This document shows positions 1 to 8,706 of a stretch of 64,000 nt of DNA, piece by piece. Under the pieces are notes generated by a model. It did no database searches, was not told the origin of the DNA, and was given only the letters and a program-made list of their open reading frames with translations. The first letter of the stretch is position 1, and the number at the start of each line of letters is the position of its first letter. Origin of the DNA: Polynucleobacter campilacus (lineage in GTDB: Bacteria > Pseudomonadota > Gammaproteobacteria > Burkholderiales > Burkholderiaceae); the NCBI RefSeq assembly GCF_002206625.1, contig NZ_NGUP01000003.1, positions 704,968 to 768,967 of the forward strand. Reading direction: 5' to 3'. Both the position numbers and the translations under genes were made by a program.

Positions 1-211
1 ATAATTTTCTACAAAAACTTTTAGCTTCCTCCCATTCTTTTAATTGAATACAAGTTGCCGAAAGACTAGCCAAAATTGAAGGGCGTTCCGGCATGATTTT
101 GTAGGCATCAAGAAGGGATAATTTGGCACGGTCATAATCGCCATTATCGAAATAATTCAAGCCAACTTGAAAATATTCCTTTGCCGTCTCAAATTGATTG
201 TCTGTATTCAC
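1..211 (-). CDS. TPR-containing protein, N-terminal fragment (cut by window edge)
   Basis: The first 211 bases read open on the minus strand from a GTG at 211-209 and run off the left edge, giving about 70 residues. An in-frame TAA lies just upstream of the GTG, with no ATG between them, so GTG is the best start. The peptide has a TPR-like helix pair: residues such as AKEYFQVGLNYFDNGDYDRA followed by a second amphipathic stretch rich in Ala and Leu. It is divergent from the TPR-GT41 gene at 313 and could be the front of a fourth protein of that type, but no catalytic domain is visible here. The TPR assignment is a pattern judgement; function is unknown. Confidence 0.6.
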   Translation of the reverse strand, partial: MNTDNQFETAKEYFQVGLNYFDNGDYDRAKLSLLDAYKIMPERPSILASLSATCIQLKEWEEAKSFCRKL

Positions 212-312
212 CTGGGCTCTAGCAAAAATTTATCTTTGGTAATAATGCTAACATTGCCTAATCATATAGGCCGCTCTTGGGCAAACTCCAAAAAAGACCA
301 TTAAATTAGCGC

Positions 313-2883
313 ATGCAAAGATTAGATTCATCAGCTGAAGCGAAGCTCTTATCTGAGGCTGCGGCATATTACGGTCAAAATGACCTAAAAAATGCGAAGA
401 GCTTGCTGCAGACACTCCTAGATTCAAACCCCACTCATTATCGTGCCAATGAATTGATGGCCTACGTTGAACTGTCATCAGGGAATCTAGAGGCTGGTGA
501 GGTTTGCTTGGCTAAGGCTTGCCTTGATGTGAATTCCTCTTCCGAGGCTAATTATTATTTAGGCTCCTTATATTTAGAAAGAGCTGCTTACTCGGATGCC
601 GTGAAGTTTCTTAAGAAAGCCGTCTTGAAGGACGGGCAGTCTTTTGAGGCTCGACATGATCTTGGTGCTGCTCTTGCCCTTCTTGGTAAGACTAGCGAGG
701 CCCTGGATGCCCTTCTAAGTGCCGCCCAATTAAATTCTCATTCAAGCGAGCTTCACTTTAATCTTGGAAGACTCTACGAAGAACTATGTAAATCAACTGA
801 GGCTATTGAGCATTATGACAAGGCGTTGGCTATTAATGATCAATACTTGGAGGCGTATCTAAATAAGGGCATACTTTTTGAAGAGTTAAGAGATTTTGAA
901 TCAGCAAAAGCTTGCTATATGCAGGCTATAAAGATTAATCCTTTGCATCGAGATGTATGGCTAAATTATTCCAAACTCTTAACAGAACAAAATCAGAATA
1001 TTGTTGCGCTTGAGGCCATCGACAAGGCCATTGCTATAGATAGACAATACGCAAACGCACATAGTAATAAAGCATTTATTCTAAATAAGCTAGAGCGCCC
1101 ACATGATGCATTATCAGCCGCAGAAGAGGCTCTTAGATTAAATCCCTTATTTGCAGAGGCCTGGGTTAATAGAGGAATCTCTTTGCGGGTACTTAAGAGC
1201 TCCGATGAAGCAATTGCTTCTTACCAAAAAGCATTGAGCATTAAGCCTGATTACGCAGAAGCCTGGTCAAACCAGGGTGCGGTACTTGCTGAGCTAAAAC
1301 GTTTCGATGAAGCAATTGCTTCTTACCAAAAAGCATTGAGCATTAAGCCTGATTACGCAGAAGCCTGGTCAAACCAGGGTGCGGTACTTGCTGAGCTAAA
1401 ACGTTTCGATGAAGCAATTGCTTCTTACCAAAAATCATTGAGCATTAAGCCTGATTACGCAGAAGCCTGGTCAAACCAGGGTGCGGTACTTGCTGAGCTA
1501 AAACGTTTCGATGAAGCAATTGCTTCTTACCAAAAAGCATTGAGCATTAAGCCTGATTATGATTTTTTAGAGGGGATGTTGGCGCATCTCAATATCTTGG
1601 CATGTGATTGGAAATGCTATCAGGAAAGAGTCAACAGTTTATTGAAAAAAGTAAAAAATGGAAAAAAAGTTGTCTCACCATTTACATTGTTAGCAATTTC
1701 GGATGACGAATCTGCCCATTTAGAAGCTGCAAAAATTTGGGCTAATAAAAAAATTCAGTTACTTAGCTATCTTCCATCGAAGCAGAAGACAACTCAGAGA
1801 AAAAAAATTCGTATTGGATATTTTTCTGCGGATTTTCGTAATCACCCAGTCGCGCATTTGGCCGCCGGTCTCTTCGAAGCTCATGATAAAGAACGTTTTG
1901 AAACCTATGCTTTTTCCTTTGGGCCCAGTGGCGAAGATGCAATGAGACTAAGGTTAAAAAATGCCTTTGATGATTTTATCGATGTACGTGGTAAGACTGA
2001 TCAGGAAATAGTGGATTTAGCACGTGATTTAGAAATTGATATTGCACTTGATTTAACTGGCCATACCGAGCATAACCGTATAGAAGTTTTTGCTAAACGT
2101 GTTGCGCCAATTCAAATTAATTATTTAGGGTATCCGGGAACTATGGGGGCATCTTGCTACGATTACATCATTGCAGATTCGACTCTCATTCCCGATTCGC
2201 AACAGAAGTACTATTCTGAAAAAGTGATTTACATGGCAAATACCTATCAGCCAAATGATAGGGCTCGTCCAATATCAAGCCGTGAATTTTCAAGGGCTGA
2301 GTTGGGCCTGCCTGAGGCTGGATTCGTATTTGGTTGCTTTAATAACAATTTCAAAATTACACCAAGTATTTTTGCTATTTGGATGCAATTACTGACCAAG
2401 ATTAATGGGAGTGTTCTATGGTTATTTGAGGACAACCCATTGGCCGTAGAGAATTTGAGAAAGCATGCATCTGAACATGGAATTTCACCAGATAGACTGG
2501 TCTTTGCTCAAAGAATGGAGCTTTCAGAGCATTTAGCGCGACTTAGATTCATGAATTTGTTCTTGGATACTCTTCCATACAATGCACATACAACAGCTAG
2601 TGATGCTCTTTGGTGTGGGGTACCAGTGCTTACTTGCCTTGGTAAATCATTTGCTGGCAGAGTGGCGGCAAGTCTACTTGATTCAATAGGTGTGCCAGAG
2701 TTGATCACTCATTCTCTAGAGGAATATGAATCAAGGGCGCTAGAGTTGGCAGCGGACAAGAAATTGCTTGATAGCATCAAAGACAAACTTATCCTTAGTA
2801 GATTGAAATGCCCTCTTTTTGATACTAAGGCATATACATTAGAGCTTGAGAGTGTCTACGAGTCCTTGCAGCAGTTGACCTAA
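313..2883 (+). CDS. TPR-repeat O-GlcNAc-transferase-like glycosyltransferase (GT41), paralog 1
   Basis: This 856-residue protein has about 440 residues of tetratricopeptide repeats followed by a GT41 (O-GlcNAc transferase/SPINDLY) catalytic region from about residue 497. The two histidines characteristic of OGT are present: H511 in NHPVAHL and H584 in DLTGHT. K681 in FNNNFKI sits where the UDP-contacting lysine is expected. No signal peptide is seen, so it probably acts in the cytoplasm and moves a sugar from a nucleotide donor onto protein Ser/Thr; donor and target are unknown. TPRs at residues 298-416 are three and a half nearly identical 34-residue units encoded by 102-bp direct repeats. 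The gene converges with paralog 2, with 11 bp between stops. The Shine-Dalgarno site is weak, so the exact start is uncertain. Confidence 0.85.
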   Translation: MQRLDSSAEAKLLSEAAAYYGQNDLKNAKSLLQTLLDSNPTHYRANELMAYVELSSGNLEAGEVCLAKACLDVNSSSEANYYLGSLYLERAAYSDAVKFLKKAVLKDGQSFEARHDLGAALALLGKTSEALDALLSAAQLNSHSSELHFNLGRLYEELCKSTEAIEHYDKALAINDQYLEAYLNKGILFEELRDFESAKACYMQAIKINPLHRDVWLNYSKLLTEQNQNIVALEAIDKAIAIDRQYANAHSNKAFILNKLERPHDALSAAEEALRLNPLFAEAWVNRGISLRVLKSSDEAIASYQKALSIKPDYAEAWSNQGAVLAELKRFDEAIASYQKALSIKPDYAEAWSNQGAVLAELKRFDEAIASYQKSLSIKPDYAEAWSNQGAVLAELKRFDEAIASYQKALSIKPDYDFLEGMLAHLNILACDWKCYQERVNSLLKKVKNGKKVVSPFTLLAISDDESAHLEAAKIWANKKIQLLSYLPSKQKTTQRKKIRIGYFSADFRNHPVAHLAAGLFEAHDKERFETYAFSFGPSGEDAMRLRLKNAFDDFIDVRGKTDQEIVDLARDLEIDIALDLTGHTEHNRIEVFAKRVAPIQINYLGYPGTMGASCYDYIIADSTLIPDSQQKYYSEKVIYMANTYQPNDRARPISSREFSRAELGLPEAGFVFGCFNNNFKITPSIFAIWMQLLTKINGSVLWLFEDNPLAVENLRKHASEHGISPDRLVFAQRMELSEHLARLRFMNLFLDTLPYNAHTTASDALWCGVPVLTCLGKSFAGRVAASLLDSIGVPELITHSLEEYESRALELAADKKLLDSIKDKLILSRLKCPLFDTKAYTLELESVYESLQQLT
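1204..1558 (+). repeat. 102-bp direct tandem repeat inside the TPR region
   Basis: Units begin at 1204, 1306, 1408 and 1510, exactly 102 bp (34 codons, one TPR) apart. The last unit breaks off around 1558. The copies are almost identical at the nucleotide level, including silent positions. The clear difference is one G-to-T change in the third unit that turns an Ala codon (gca) into Ser (tca). The other TPRs of the same gene and of the two paralogs are only similar in protein sequence, so these copies must be recent duplications or have been homogenised. Confidence 0.95.
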
Positions 2884-2894
2884 TATGGGGGCCT

Positions 2895-5174
2895 TTAATC
2901 TGATGTGTTCAGTTTTGCTTTGACAAAATTTAAGTAGAGCTCTTCTAGATCGCAAACATATTTACTGGAGTTAAATAATGGGGCCGTGTGATGATTTGCA
3001 GCGAGCTTTTTACGAAGGCTTGCTAGGCTTTCTGGATTTTTAGCAAACTCAATTGCCGTTTTAGAGTATTCAGTTAGCGAATGAGTGATGAGCTCTGGTA
3101 AGTCAGCAGCAGTCAGTTGGCTGGCTGCCACCCTACCAGAAAATGAGTCACCCAATAAGGTGATTACTGGAACACCTGAAGTGAGGGCATCAGCAGAAGT
3201 AGCATGAGCATTGTAGTGAGGCGTATCTAAGAAAAGATCCATTAGCCTTAGGCGGCTGAGGTGATCTTTATTACTGGGTGTGCGGGTTGCAAAAATTAAA
3301 CGGTCGGAATCTATACCAGAGCGCTTTGCTTCTTTTCTTAAGTTTTCAATGGTTTTTGCTGGCATTTGAGATAACCACAAAACACTATTTGGGACCTCTT
3401 TTAATATGTCCATCCATGTATTGAAGATTTGAGGTGAAATTTTATAGGCATTATTAAAGCAACCAAAGACTATGCCTTGCTCGGGGAGATGTTGACTTTC
3501 CCTGCTTGGAACATTCCCTAGATTATGGGGTACCAATTGAGAATTTACAGGAAAAAATGAGTTGGGAAGATAGGCTATCTTTTCGGTAAATTCAATTTGA
3601 TTGCTAGACGGTATTGCAACTTGATCTGCAAGTAAATAGTCGAAAAAATCCGTGCCCGTTGTACCGGCATACCCCAAGAAAGTTAATTGGATTGGTGCCA
3701 ATCGTTTAGAGAATAACGATATTCTGGCACCAGAGGTATGTCCGCTTAAATCAATCGCAATATCTAATTTTTGATCATTGATCAGGGCGATTGCTTGTGC
3801 ATCAGATAGGCTGGCTAAGTTAATTGATCGATCAAAAGACTCCAGCAGGGAATTTTCAATTAGATCCCCAGTTTCATTATTGAGAAAGAAGCCGATAATT
3901 TCGAATTGGGATCGGTTATGAAGTGCAACAATATTATTCATCAGCATGCCGACTGGATGCTCTTTAAAGTCGCAGGAAAAATAGCCAACCCGTATTTTTT
4001 CTTTTTGTCCTATTTGTGAGGTTGGCAAACCATTGGAGTGACGGACTTTCACCCATTTTTTTACAAATTGCACAGCACATTTTTTTTGAATACCAAGAGC
4101 AGCTGGTGTAGAAAGAAGATCAAACGGCATAATTGAATTTTTAGCGCTAGAAAGGCTCTGCGTAATTTTTTCATAGAGGGAATCATAATTATCCCAGTCA
4201 CAAAGATGCATTAGTACGCTTAAGTAATTACCTAGTAAATAGTCAACTTCATCCCCCAATGCGATCGCTTCCTCAAGTACCTGCTTAGCTCTCTCAAAGT
4301 CTTTGTTAGATTTCAGGCTGACGCCTAGGTTTGATAGTGTTGTCGCAGACTTTGGGTTTATTTCTAGAGACTTGTAATAGGCCTCAATTGACCCTTGAAT
4401 ATTGAGAGAGACTTGGAGCCCATTACCTATATATAGCCATGCTTCCGCTGATTGTGGGTTAATTTCCAATGCCCGATGAAATGAATTTAAGGCCCCTTCA
4501 ATTTCGTTTAAAGATAAAAGTATTTTTCCTTTATTGATCCATCCATCAATTAGAGTTGGCGATAAGGCTAGCCCGCTATCAAATGCTTTAAGAGATTCTG
4601 AAAAATGATTGATGGAGCCTAATGCTGAGCCTAAATTGCACCATGCTTGCGCTTGACGTGAGTCAATACTTAAAGCGTTTTGTGCCGCAGTAATAGCTTC
4701 TTCATGCCTCAATAATTCGTTCAGAACGCCGCTTAAATTTGTCCAAAGGTCAGGAGAATTGGGGTGTAATTTCAGGCCACTCTCAAAGACAAGCAACGCC
4801 TCTTCTTGTCTATGGAGCTTGATAAGCGAGACCCCATGATTGAGCCACGTATTTGAATTTTCAGGCATGAGACGAGCTGCATGCTTGTGATGAGGTAACG
4901 CATAATAATCTTTGTTGTTATCTGATAGGGCTTTGGCTAGGTTCAGATGAATAAACCCATTAACAGGGTTAAGATCGACTGCTTTTTTGAGGAGTCGGAC
5001 CCCCTCTTCATGCTGCCCTTTTAAATTTTTGATCACACCTAAGATTTGAAGGGCATCTGGATTTTTGGGTTGCAGTTTTAAGGCGGTAGAGATTAAACGT
5101 TCCGCATCATCAAGGTTCCCAATTTGAAATTGATTAACCCCTTGATCAATTAGGTTAAATATGTTTGATGTCAT
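2895..5174 (-). CDS. TPR-repeat O-GlcNAc-transferase-like glycosyltransferase (GT41), paralog 2
   Basis: This 759-residue protein has the same plan as paralog 1: about ten TPR units over the first 330 residues, then a GT41 catalytic region. Conserved landmarks are H406 in EHPVGML, H479 in DLSGHT and the lysine in FNNAYKIS. The C-terminal part also shares the DxFLDT and SGVPVITLLG stretches of the donor-binding lobe with the other two paralogs. Its TPRs are divergent, without the near-identical repeats of paralog 1. No signal peptide or membrane segment is seen. It converges with paralog 1 and diverges from gltI across a 324-bp gap. It probably glycosylates cytoplasmic or pre-secretion proteins; targets are unknown. 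Confidence 0.85.
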   Translation of the reverse strand: MTSNIFNLIDQGVNQFQIGNLDDAERLISTALKLQPKNPDALQILGVIKNLKGQHEEGVRLLKKAVDLNPVNGFIHLNLAKALSDNNKDYYALPHHKHAARLMPENSNTWLNHGVSLIKLHRQEEALLVFESGLKLHPNSPDLWTNLSGVLNELLRHEEAITAAQNALSIDSRQAQAWCNLGSALGSINHFSESLKAFDSGLALSPTLIDGWINKGKILLSLNEIEGALNSFHRALEINPQSAEAWLYIGNGLQVSLNIQGSIEAYYKSLEINPKSATTLSNLGVSLKSNKDFERAKQVLEEAIALGDEVDYLLGNYLSVLMHLCDWDNYDSLYEKITQSLSSAKNSIMPFDLLSTPAALGIQKKCAVQFVKKWVKVRHSNGLPTSQIGQKEKIRVGYFSCDFKEHPVGMLMNNIVALHNRSQFEIIGFFLNNETGDLIENSLLESFDRSINLASLSDAQAIALINDQKLDIAIDLSGHTSGARISLFSKRLAPIQLTFLGYAGTTGTDFFDYLLADQVAIPSSNQIEFTEKIAYLPNSFFPVNSQLVPHNLGNVPSRESQHLPEQGIVFGCFNNAYKISPQIFNTWMDILKEVPNSVLWLSQMPAKTIENLRKEAKRSGIDSDRLIFATRTPSNKDHLSRLRLMDLFLDTPHYNAHATSADALTSGVPVITLLGDSFSGRVAASQLTAADLPELITHSLTEYSKTAIEFAKNPESLASLRKKLAANHHTAPLFNSSKYVCDLEELYLNFVKAKLNTSD

Positions 5175-5498
5175 TAATCTCTTCGCAGATTTCTAGGGCG
5201 CTAGGGTTGGAGCCTATTCTGGAAAAATACTTGACCTATACAGGCTAATTAGTGATAACCCTAACAAGTTATATTTATATCTAATATTTGACTCTTAATA
5301 AGGCCTTACTAAAACTAATCATAGTGTTTTCGCACATAGCCGACTCATTATTGCCCTTATTTACAGCATTAATAGTGGCTGAAAGACATGATATCTGTTA
5401 AAAAGTAAGGATTCCAAGATTTATTATCAATTACAAAATATGCCAGTTATCAGGGCATGAAAACTTTGTTACAAGCAATCATTAAGGAGAATTAAAAA
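5175..5498. promoter_or_regulatory. Divergent intergenic region before gltI
   Basis: This 324-bp AT-rich gap separates paralog 2 (minus) from gltI (plus). Possible sigma-70 elements on the plus strand are TTGACC at 5231 with GATAAC 17 bp downstream, and TTGACT at 5288 with a poor AT-rich -10 around 5310. Neither is a strong match. A clear ribosome binding site AAGGAG lies at 5484-5489, nine bases before the gltI ATG. I found no credible ORF, terminator or sigma-54 element here. Confidence 0.4.
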
Positions 5499-6428
5499 AT
5501 GAAAAAAGTACTCGCCCAAGGCGTTTTTCCAAAAGCCGTTCTGTCTTTATTTGCCACCGCCTTTTTGGCTACCCCTACTGCGTTTGCCGCAAGCGCAACC
5601 CTAGACAAGATTAAATCTACTGGTGCGGTAACTATGGGCGTTCGTGAGTCATCCATTCCAATGTCCTACACCACTGGCGATAGCCGTTTTGATGGCTACC
5701 ACGTTGAAATTTGCCGCATGATTCTCGGCGACATCAAAGATAAATTGGGTATGAGCACAATCCGCATTAACTATCAGCCTGTGACATCCCAAAACCGCGT
5801 ACCTTTAGTACAAAACGGTACCGTTGATATTGAGTGCGGCACAACAACCAATAATAGTACTCGTGCTAAGGATGTTGGCTTTGCCAATACCTTGTATGTT
5901 GAAGAAGTGCGTATTGCAGTTAAAGCTAACTCTGGCATTAATTCAATTTCTCAATTAGTTGGCAAAAAAGTTGCCACTACTACTGGTACAACTTCTGTTC
6001 AATTACTGCGCAAACATGAAAAAGCCAATGGCGTGAACTTTGACGAAGTATTTGGTAAAGATCATGCTGATAGCTTCCTGTTGTTAGAGTCTGGCCGTGC
6101 TGACGCCTTTGTGATGGACGGTTCTATTTTGGCTGGCAATATTGCCAATTCTAAGAATCCAAAAGATTACAAAATTGTTGGTGAGGTGCTTGCAACTGAG
6201 CCAATTGCCATCATGGTCCCCAAGAATGATCCTGAGTTCAAGGCTGCTGTGAATGCTGCTATTGCGAAGATTGTTGCAAATGGAAAAATGCCTGGACTTT
6301 GGAATAAGTGGTTCTTGTCACCAATTCCACCAAAAAATGCTGTCGTTGGTCTTGAATTATCTCCAGCCACCAAAAATGCTTGGGCAAACCTCAATGACAA
6401 GCCGGCCGAAGACTACAACAAGAAATAA
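5499..6428 (+). CDS. gltI: Amino-acid ABC transporter, periplasmic glutamate/aspartate-binding protein
   Basis: A 309-residue family 3 solute-binding protein. The first ~30 residues form a Sec signal peptide (MKK, hydrophobic core, cleavage near TAFA/AS). The mature part starts with the usual LDKIKSTGAVTMGVRESS segment, followed by the DGYHVEICR and GTTTNNSTRAKDVGFA ligand-site segments typical of GltI/polar amino-acid binders. The ATG has AAGGAG nine bases upstream. It is the first gene of gltIJKL and would deliver glutamate/aspartate to the GltJK permease. Substrate is inferred from family and operon structure; a related acidic or polar amino acid is possible. Confidence 0.9.
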   Translation: MKKVLAQGVFPKAVLSLFATAFLATPTAFAASATLDKIKSTGAVTMGVRESSIPMSYTTGDSRFDGYHVEICRMILGDIKDKLGMSTIRINYQPVTSQNRVPLVQNGTVDIECGTTTNNSTRAKDVGFANTLYVEEVRIAVKANSGINSISQLVGKKVATTTGTTSVQLLRKHEKANGVNFDEVFGKDHADSFLLLESGRADAFVMDGSILAGNIANSKNPKDYKIVGEVLATEPIAIMVPKNDPEFKAAVNAAIAKIVANGKMPGLWNKWFLSPIPPKNAVVGLELSPATKNAWANLNDKPAEDYNKK

Positions 6429-6450
6429 TTTAATTAATTAAGCATCTAAT

Positions 6451-7242
6451 ATGGCATTAGATTTCGGTGTTTTTTGTAAAAGCACCATTGATGGAGAAGC
6501 AGTTGAACACTGCTTCTCCTCTATTTTTTGGCTTGGGCAAAATGCAGATGCCAGTTACCTAGACTGGCTGATGAAAGCCTGGGGCTGGACCTTGGCCGTT
6601 GCAGGTTTGGGTCTGACGATTGCTTTGATTGTTGGCTTAGTGATGGGTACTCTCAGGACTTTGCCTGACAGCGGAATCGTGAGTAGATTGCTAGTTCGAC
6701 TATCAACGGCTTGGGTGGAGTTATTTAGAAATATTCCTGTTTTAGTCCAGGTATTTCTTTGGTACCACGTTATCCCTGCTTTTGTTTTACCCTTAAAGGC
6801 GCTTCCGTCTTATTGGCTAGTGAGCATTGCATTGGGTTTTTTTACCTCTGCTCGCATAGCCGAGCAAGTGCGTGCAGGCATTCAGTCTTTACCTAGTGGG
6901 CAAAGAGCTGCTGCAACTGCGCTTGGATTAACTACGCCACAGGCTTATCGTTTTGTCCTATTGCCTATGGCATTACGTATTGTGATTCCCCCTCTCACCT
7001 CTGAGAGTATGAATGCTGTCAAAAACTCTTCAGTTGCTTTTGCTGTCTCGGTACCGGAGCTTACCTTATTTGCTATGCAAGCGCAGGAAGAAACCTCTCG
7101 TGGGGTAGAAATTTACTTGGCAGTGACTTTGCTTTATGCCTTATCAGCTTTTGCCGTCAATCGTGTGATGACTTTCATAGAAAAAAGAAGTCGTATCCCT
7201 GGTTTTATTGCCGCATCGAATGATGCAAGTCTGGCTCATTAA
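6451..7242 (+). CDS. gltJ: Amino-acid ABC transporter permease, GltJ type
   Basis: A 263-residue inner-membrane permease of the His/Glu/Gln/Arg family. Several hydrophobic segments surround the EAA loop (EQVRAGIQSLPSGQRAAATALGL), which docks onto the ATPase. The N-terminal ~40 residues before the first membrane span (DFGVFCKSTIDGEAVEHCF) are periplasmic, as is usual for GltJ. It follows gltI by 22 bp and precedes gltK by 11 bp, so co-transcription is likely. It pairs with GltK to form the channel. The start lacks an obvious strong Shine-Dalgarno sequence. Confidence 0.88.
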   Translation: MALDFGVFCKSTIDGEAVEHCFSSIFWLGQNADASYLDWLMKAWGWTLAVAGLGLTIALIVGLVMGTLRTLPDSGIVSRLLVRLSTAWVELFRNIPVLVQVFLWYHVIPAFVLPLKALPSYWLVSIALGFFTSARIAEQVRAGIQSLPSGQRAAATALGLTTPQAYRFVLLPMALRIVIPPLTSESMNAVKNSSVAFAVSVPELTLFAMQAQEETSRGVEIYLAVTLLYALSAFAVNRVMTFIEKRSRIPGFIAASNDASLAH

Positions 7243-7253
7243 ATAGTAATGAT

Positions 7254-7922
7254 ATGTTGAGCTTAGATTTAAGTTTTTATAACTGGGACCTCTTCACGAA
7301 CTACATTCTGAAGGGACTTTTATTCAGCGTCCAGCTCACTGTCATCGCGACAGTTGGGGGAATTGTGGTTGGCACTTTCTTGGCCTTGATGAGGCTATCA
7401 GGCAAACCTATTTTAGTTATTCCTGCTACGTTTTATATCAACACGATGCGATCTATTCCATTGGTGATGGTAATCCTCTGGTTCTTCTTGTTAATCCCAA
7501 TGCTCATTGGCAAACCTATCGGAGCAGATTTATCCGCCACGATTACCTTTATTGCATTTGAGGCTGCCTTCTTTGCGGAGATTGTGAGAGCCGGAATTCA
7601 GTCAGTACCCAGGGGTCAGGCTTATGCAGGCGAGGCACTAGGAATGACCTATGGACAGAATATGCGTTTAGTGGTTTTACCCCAAGCATTTCGGAATATG
7701 ATTCCTGTCTTTATGACGCAGACCATTATTCTGTTCCAAGACACTTCATTGGTCTATGCAATTGGCGCATACGACTTATTGAAAGGCTTTGAGATTGCTG
7801 GCAAGAACTATGGCCGCCCAATTGAGACTTATATATTGGCAGCAGCAACGTATTTTGTGATTTGTTTTTCACTGTCTAAGGCAGTGCGCGCCATTCAGGC
7901 AAAAGTTGCCATCATTCGCTAA
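7254..7922 (+). CDS. gltK: Amino-acid ABC transporter permease, GltK type
   Basis: A 222-residue membrane permease, the second channel subunit of the importer. It carries the EAA loop EIVRAGIQSVPRGQAYAGEA and about five hydrophobic segments, and its length matches E. coli GltK. The segment TMRSIPLVMVILWFF before the loop is typical of the family. It lies 11 bp after gltJ and 36 bp before gltL. It works with GltJ, the GltI binding protein and the GltL ATPase to import acidic amino acids. Confidence 0.88.
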   Translation: MLSLDLSFYNWDLFTNYILKGLLFSVQLTVIATVGGIVVGTFLALMRLSGKPILVIPATFYINTMRSIPLVMVILWFFLLIPMLIGKPIGADLSATITFIAFEAAFFAEIVRAGIQSVPRGQAYAGEALGMTYGQNMRLVVLPQAFRNMIPVFMTQTIILFQDTSLVYAIGAYDLLKGFEIAGKNYGRPIETYILAAATYFVICFSLSKAVRAIQAKVAIIR

Positions 7923-7958
7923 ATATTTTATTCATTGTTATAGATTACATAGACCATC

Positions 7959-8693
7959 ATGATTGAACTTCAAAACGTTTCGAAATGGTATGGCTCCTTT
8001 CAGGTCTTGACTGATTGCACTACTTCAATTAACAAGGGTCAGGTGGTGGTGATTTGTGGCCCTTCAGGATCTGGTAAGTCAACTTTGATTAAAACCATCA
8101 ATGCTCTTGAGCCATTTCAAAAAGGTGAGATTACTGTTGATGGCATTAATTTGCATGACCCCAAAACAAATCTTCCCAAGTTGCGGGCGAGGGTTGGAAT
8201 GGTGTTTCAGAACTTCGAGCTATTCCCCCATTTAAGTATCACTGAGAATCTCACGCTGGCTCAAATTAAAGTCTTGGGTCGATCAAGCGATGAAGCTAAA
8301 ACTCATGGCCTCAAGTATCTAGAGCGTGTTGGACTCATTGCTCAAAAAGATAAATTTCCTGGTCAGCTTTCGGGTGGTCAGCAGCAGCGTGTTGCGATTG
8401 CCCGTGCTTTAAGTATGGATCCCATCCTGATGTTGTTTGATGAGCCTACCTCAGCACTCGATCCAGAGATGGTGGGCGAAGTGTTAGATGTCATGGTTAA
8501 GCTTGCTAACGAAGGTATGACAATGTGCTGCGTTACCCACGAGATGGGCTTTGCTCGCAAGGTTGGCAACCGAGTGATTTTTATGGATCAAGGCCGCATT
8601 ATTGAGGACTGTAGCAAAGACGAATTTTTTGGCAATCCAGAAGCTCGCTCGCCAAGGGCCAAAGACTTCCTGTCAAAGATATTGGCTAACTAG
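7959..8693 (+). CDS. gltL: Amino-acid ABC transporter ATP-binding protein, GltL type
   Basis: A 244-residue ABC ATPase. Landmarks in order: Walker [10 protein letters not shown] near residue 34, Q-loop FQNFELFPH, signature LSGGQQQR, Walker [14 protein letters not shown], and the H-loop histidine in CVTHEMGFA. The protein closely follows the GlnQ/GltL pattern in length and motif order. It is the last gene of gltIJKL and supplies energy for transport at the inner face of the membrane. It converges with the HtrA-type protease gene, leaving 13 bp between the two stops and no visible terminator between them. Confidence 0.92.
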   Translation: MIELQNVSKWYGSFQVLTDCTTSINKGQVVVICGPSGSGKSTLIKTINALEPFQKGEITVDGINLHDPKTNLPKLRARVGMVFQNFELFPHLSITENLTLAQIKVLGRSSDEAKTHGLKYLERVGLIAQKDKFPGQLSGGQQQRVAIARALSMDPILMLFDEPTSALDPEMVGEVLDVMVKLANEGMTMCCVTHEMGFARKVGNRVIFMDQGRIIEDCSKDEFFGNPEARSPRAKDFLSKILAN

Positions 8694-8706
8694 TAGGCAA
8701 GTCTCA

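Noticed and set aside
1204..1558. CRISPR-like array
   Set aside because: The repeats are contiguous 102-bp coding units with no spacers; they encode TPR motifs.
5340..5480. Sigma-54 promoter or nitrogen-control site before gltI
   Set aside because: No GG-N10-GC pair with the expected flanks was found.
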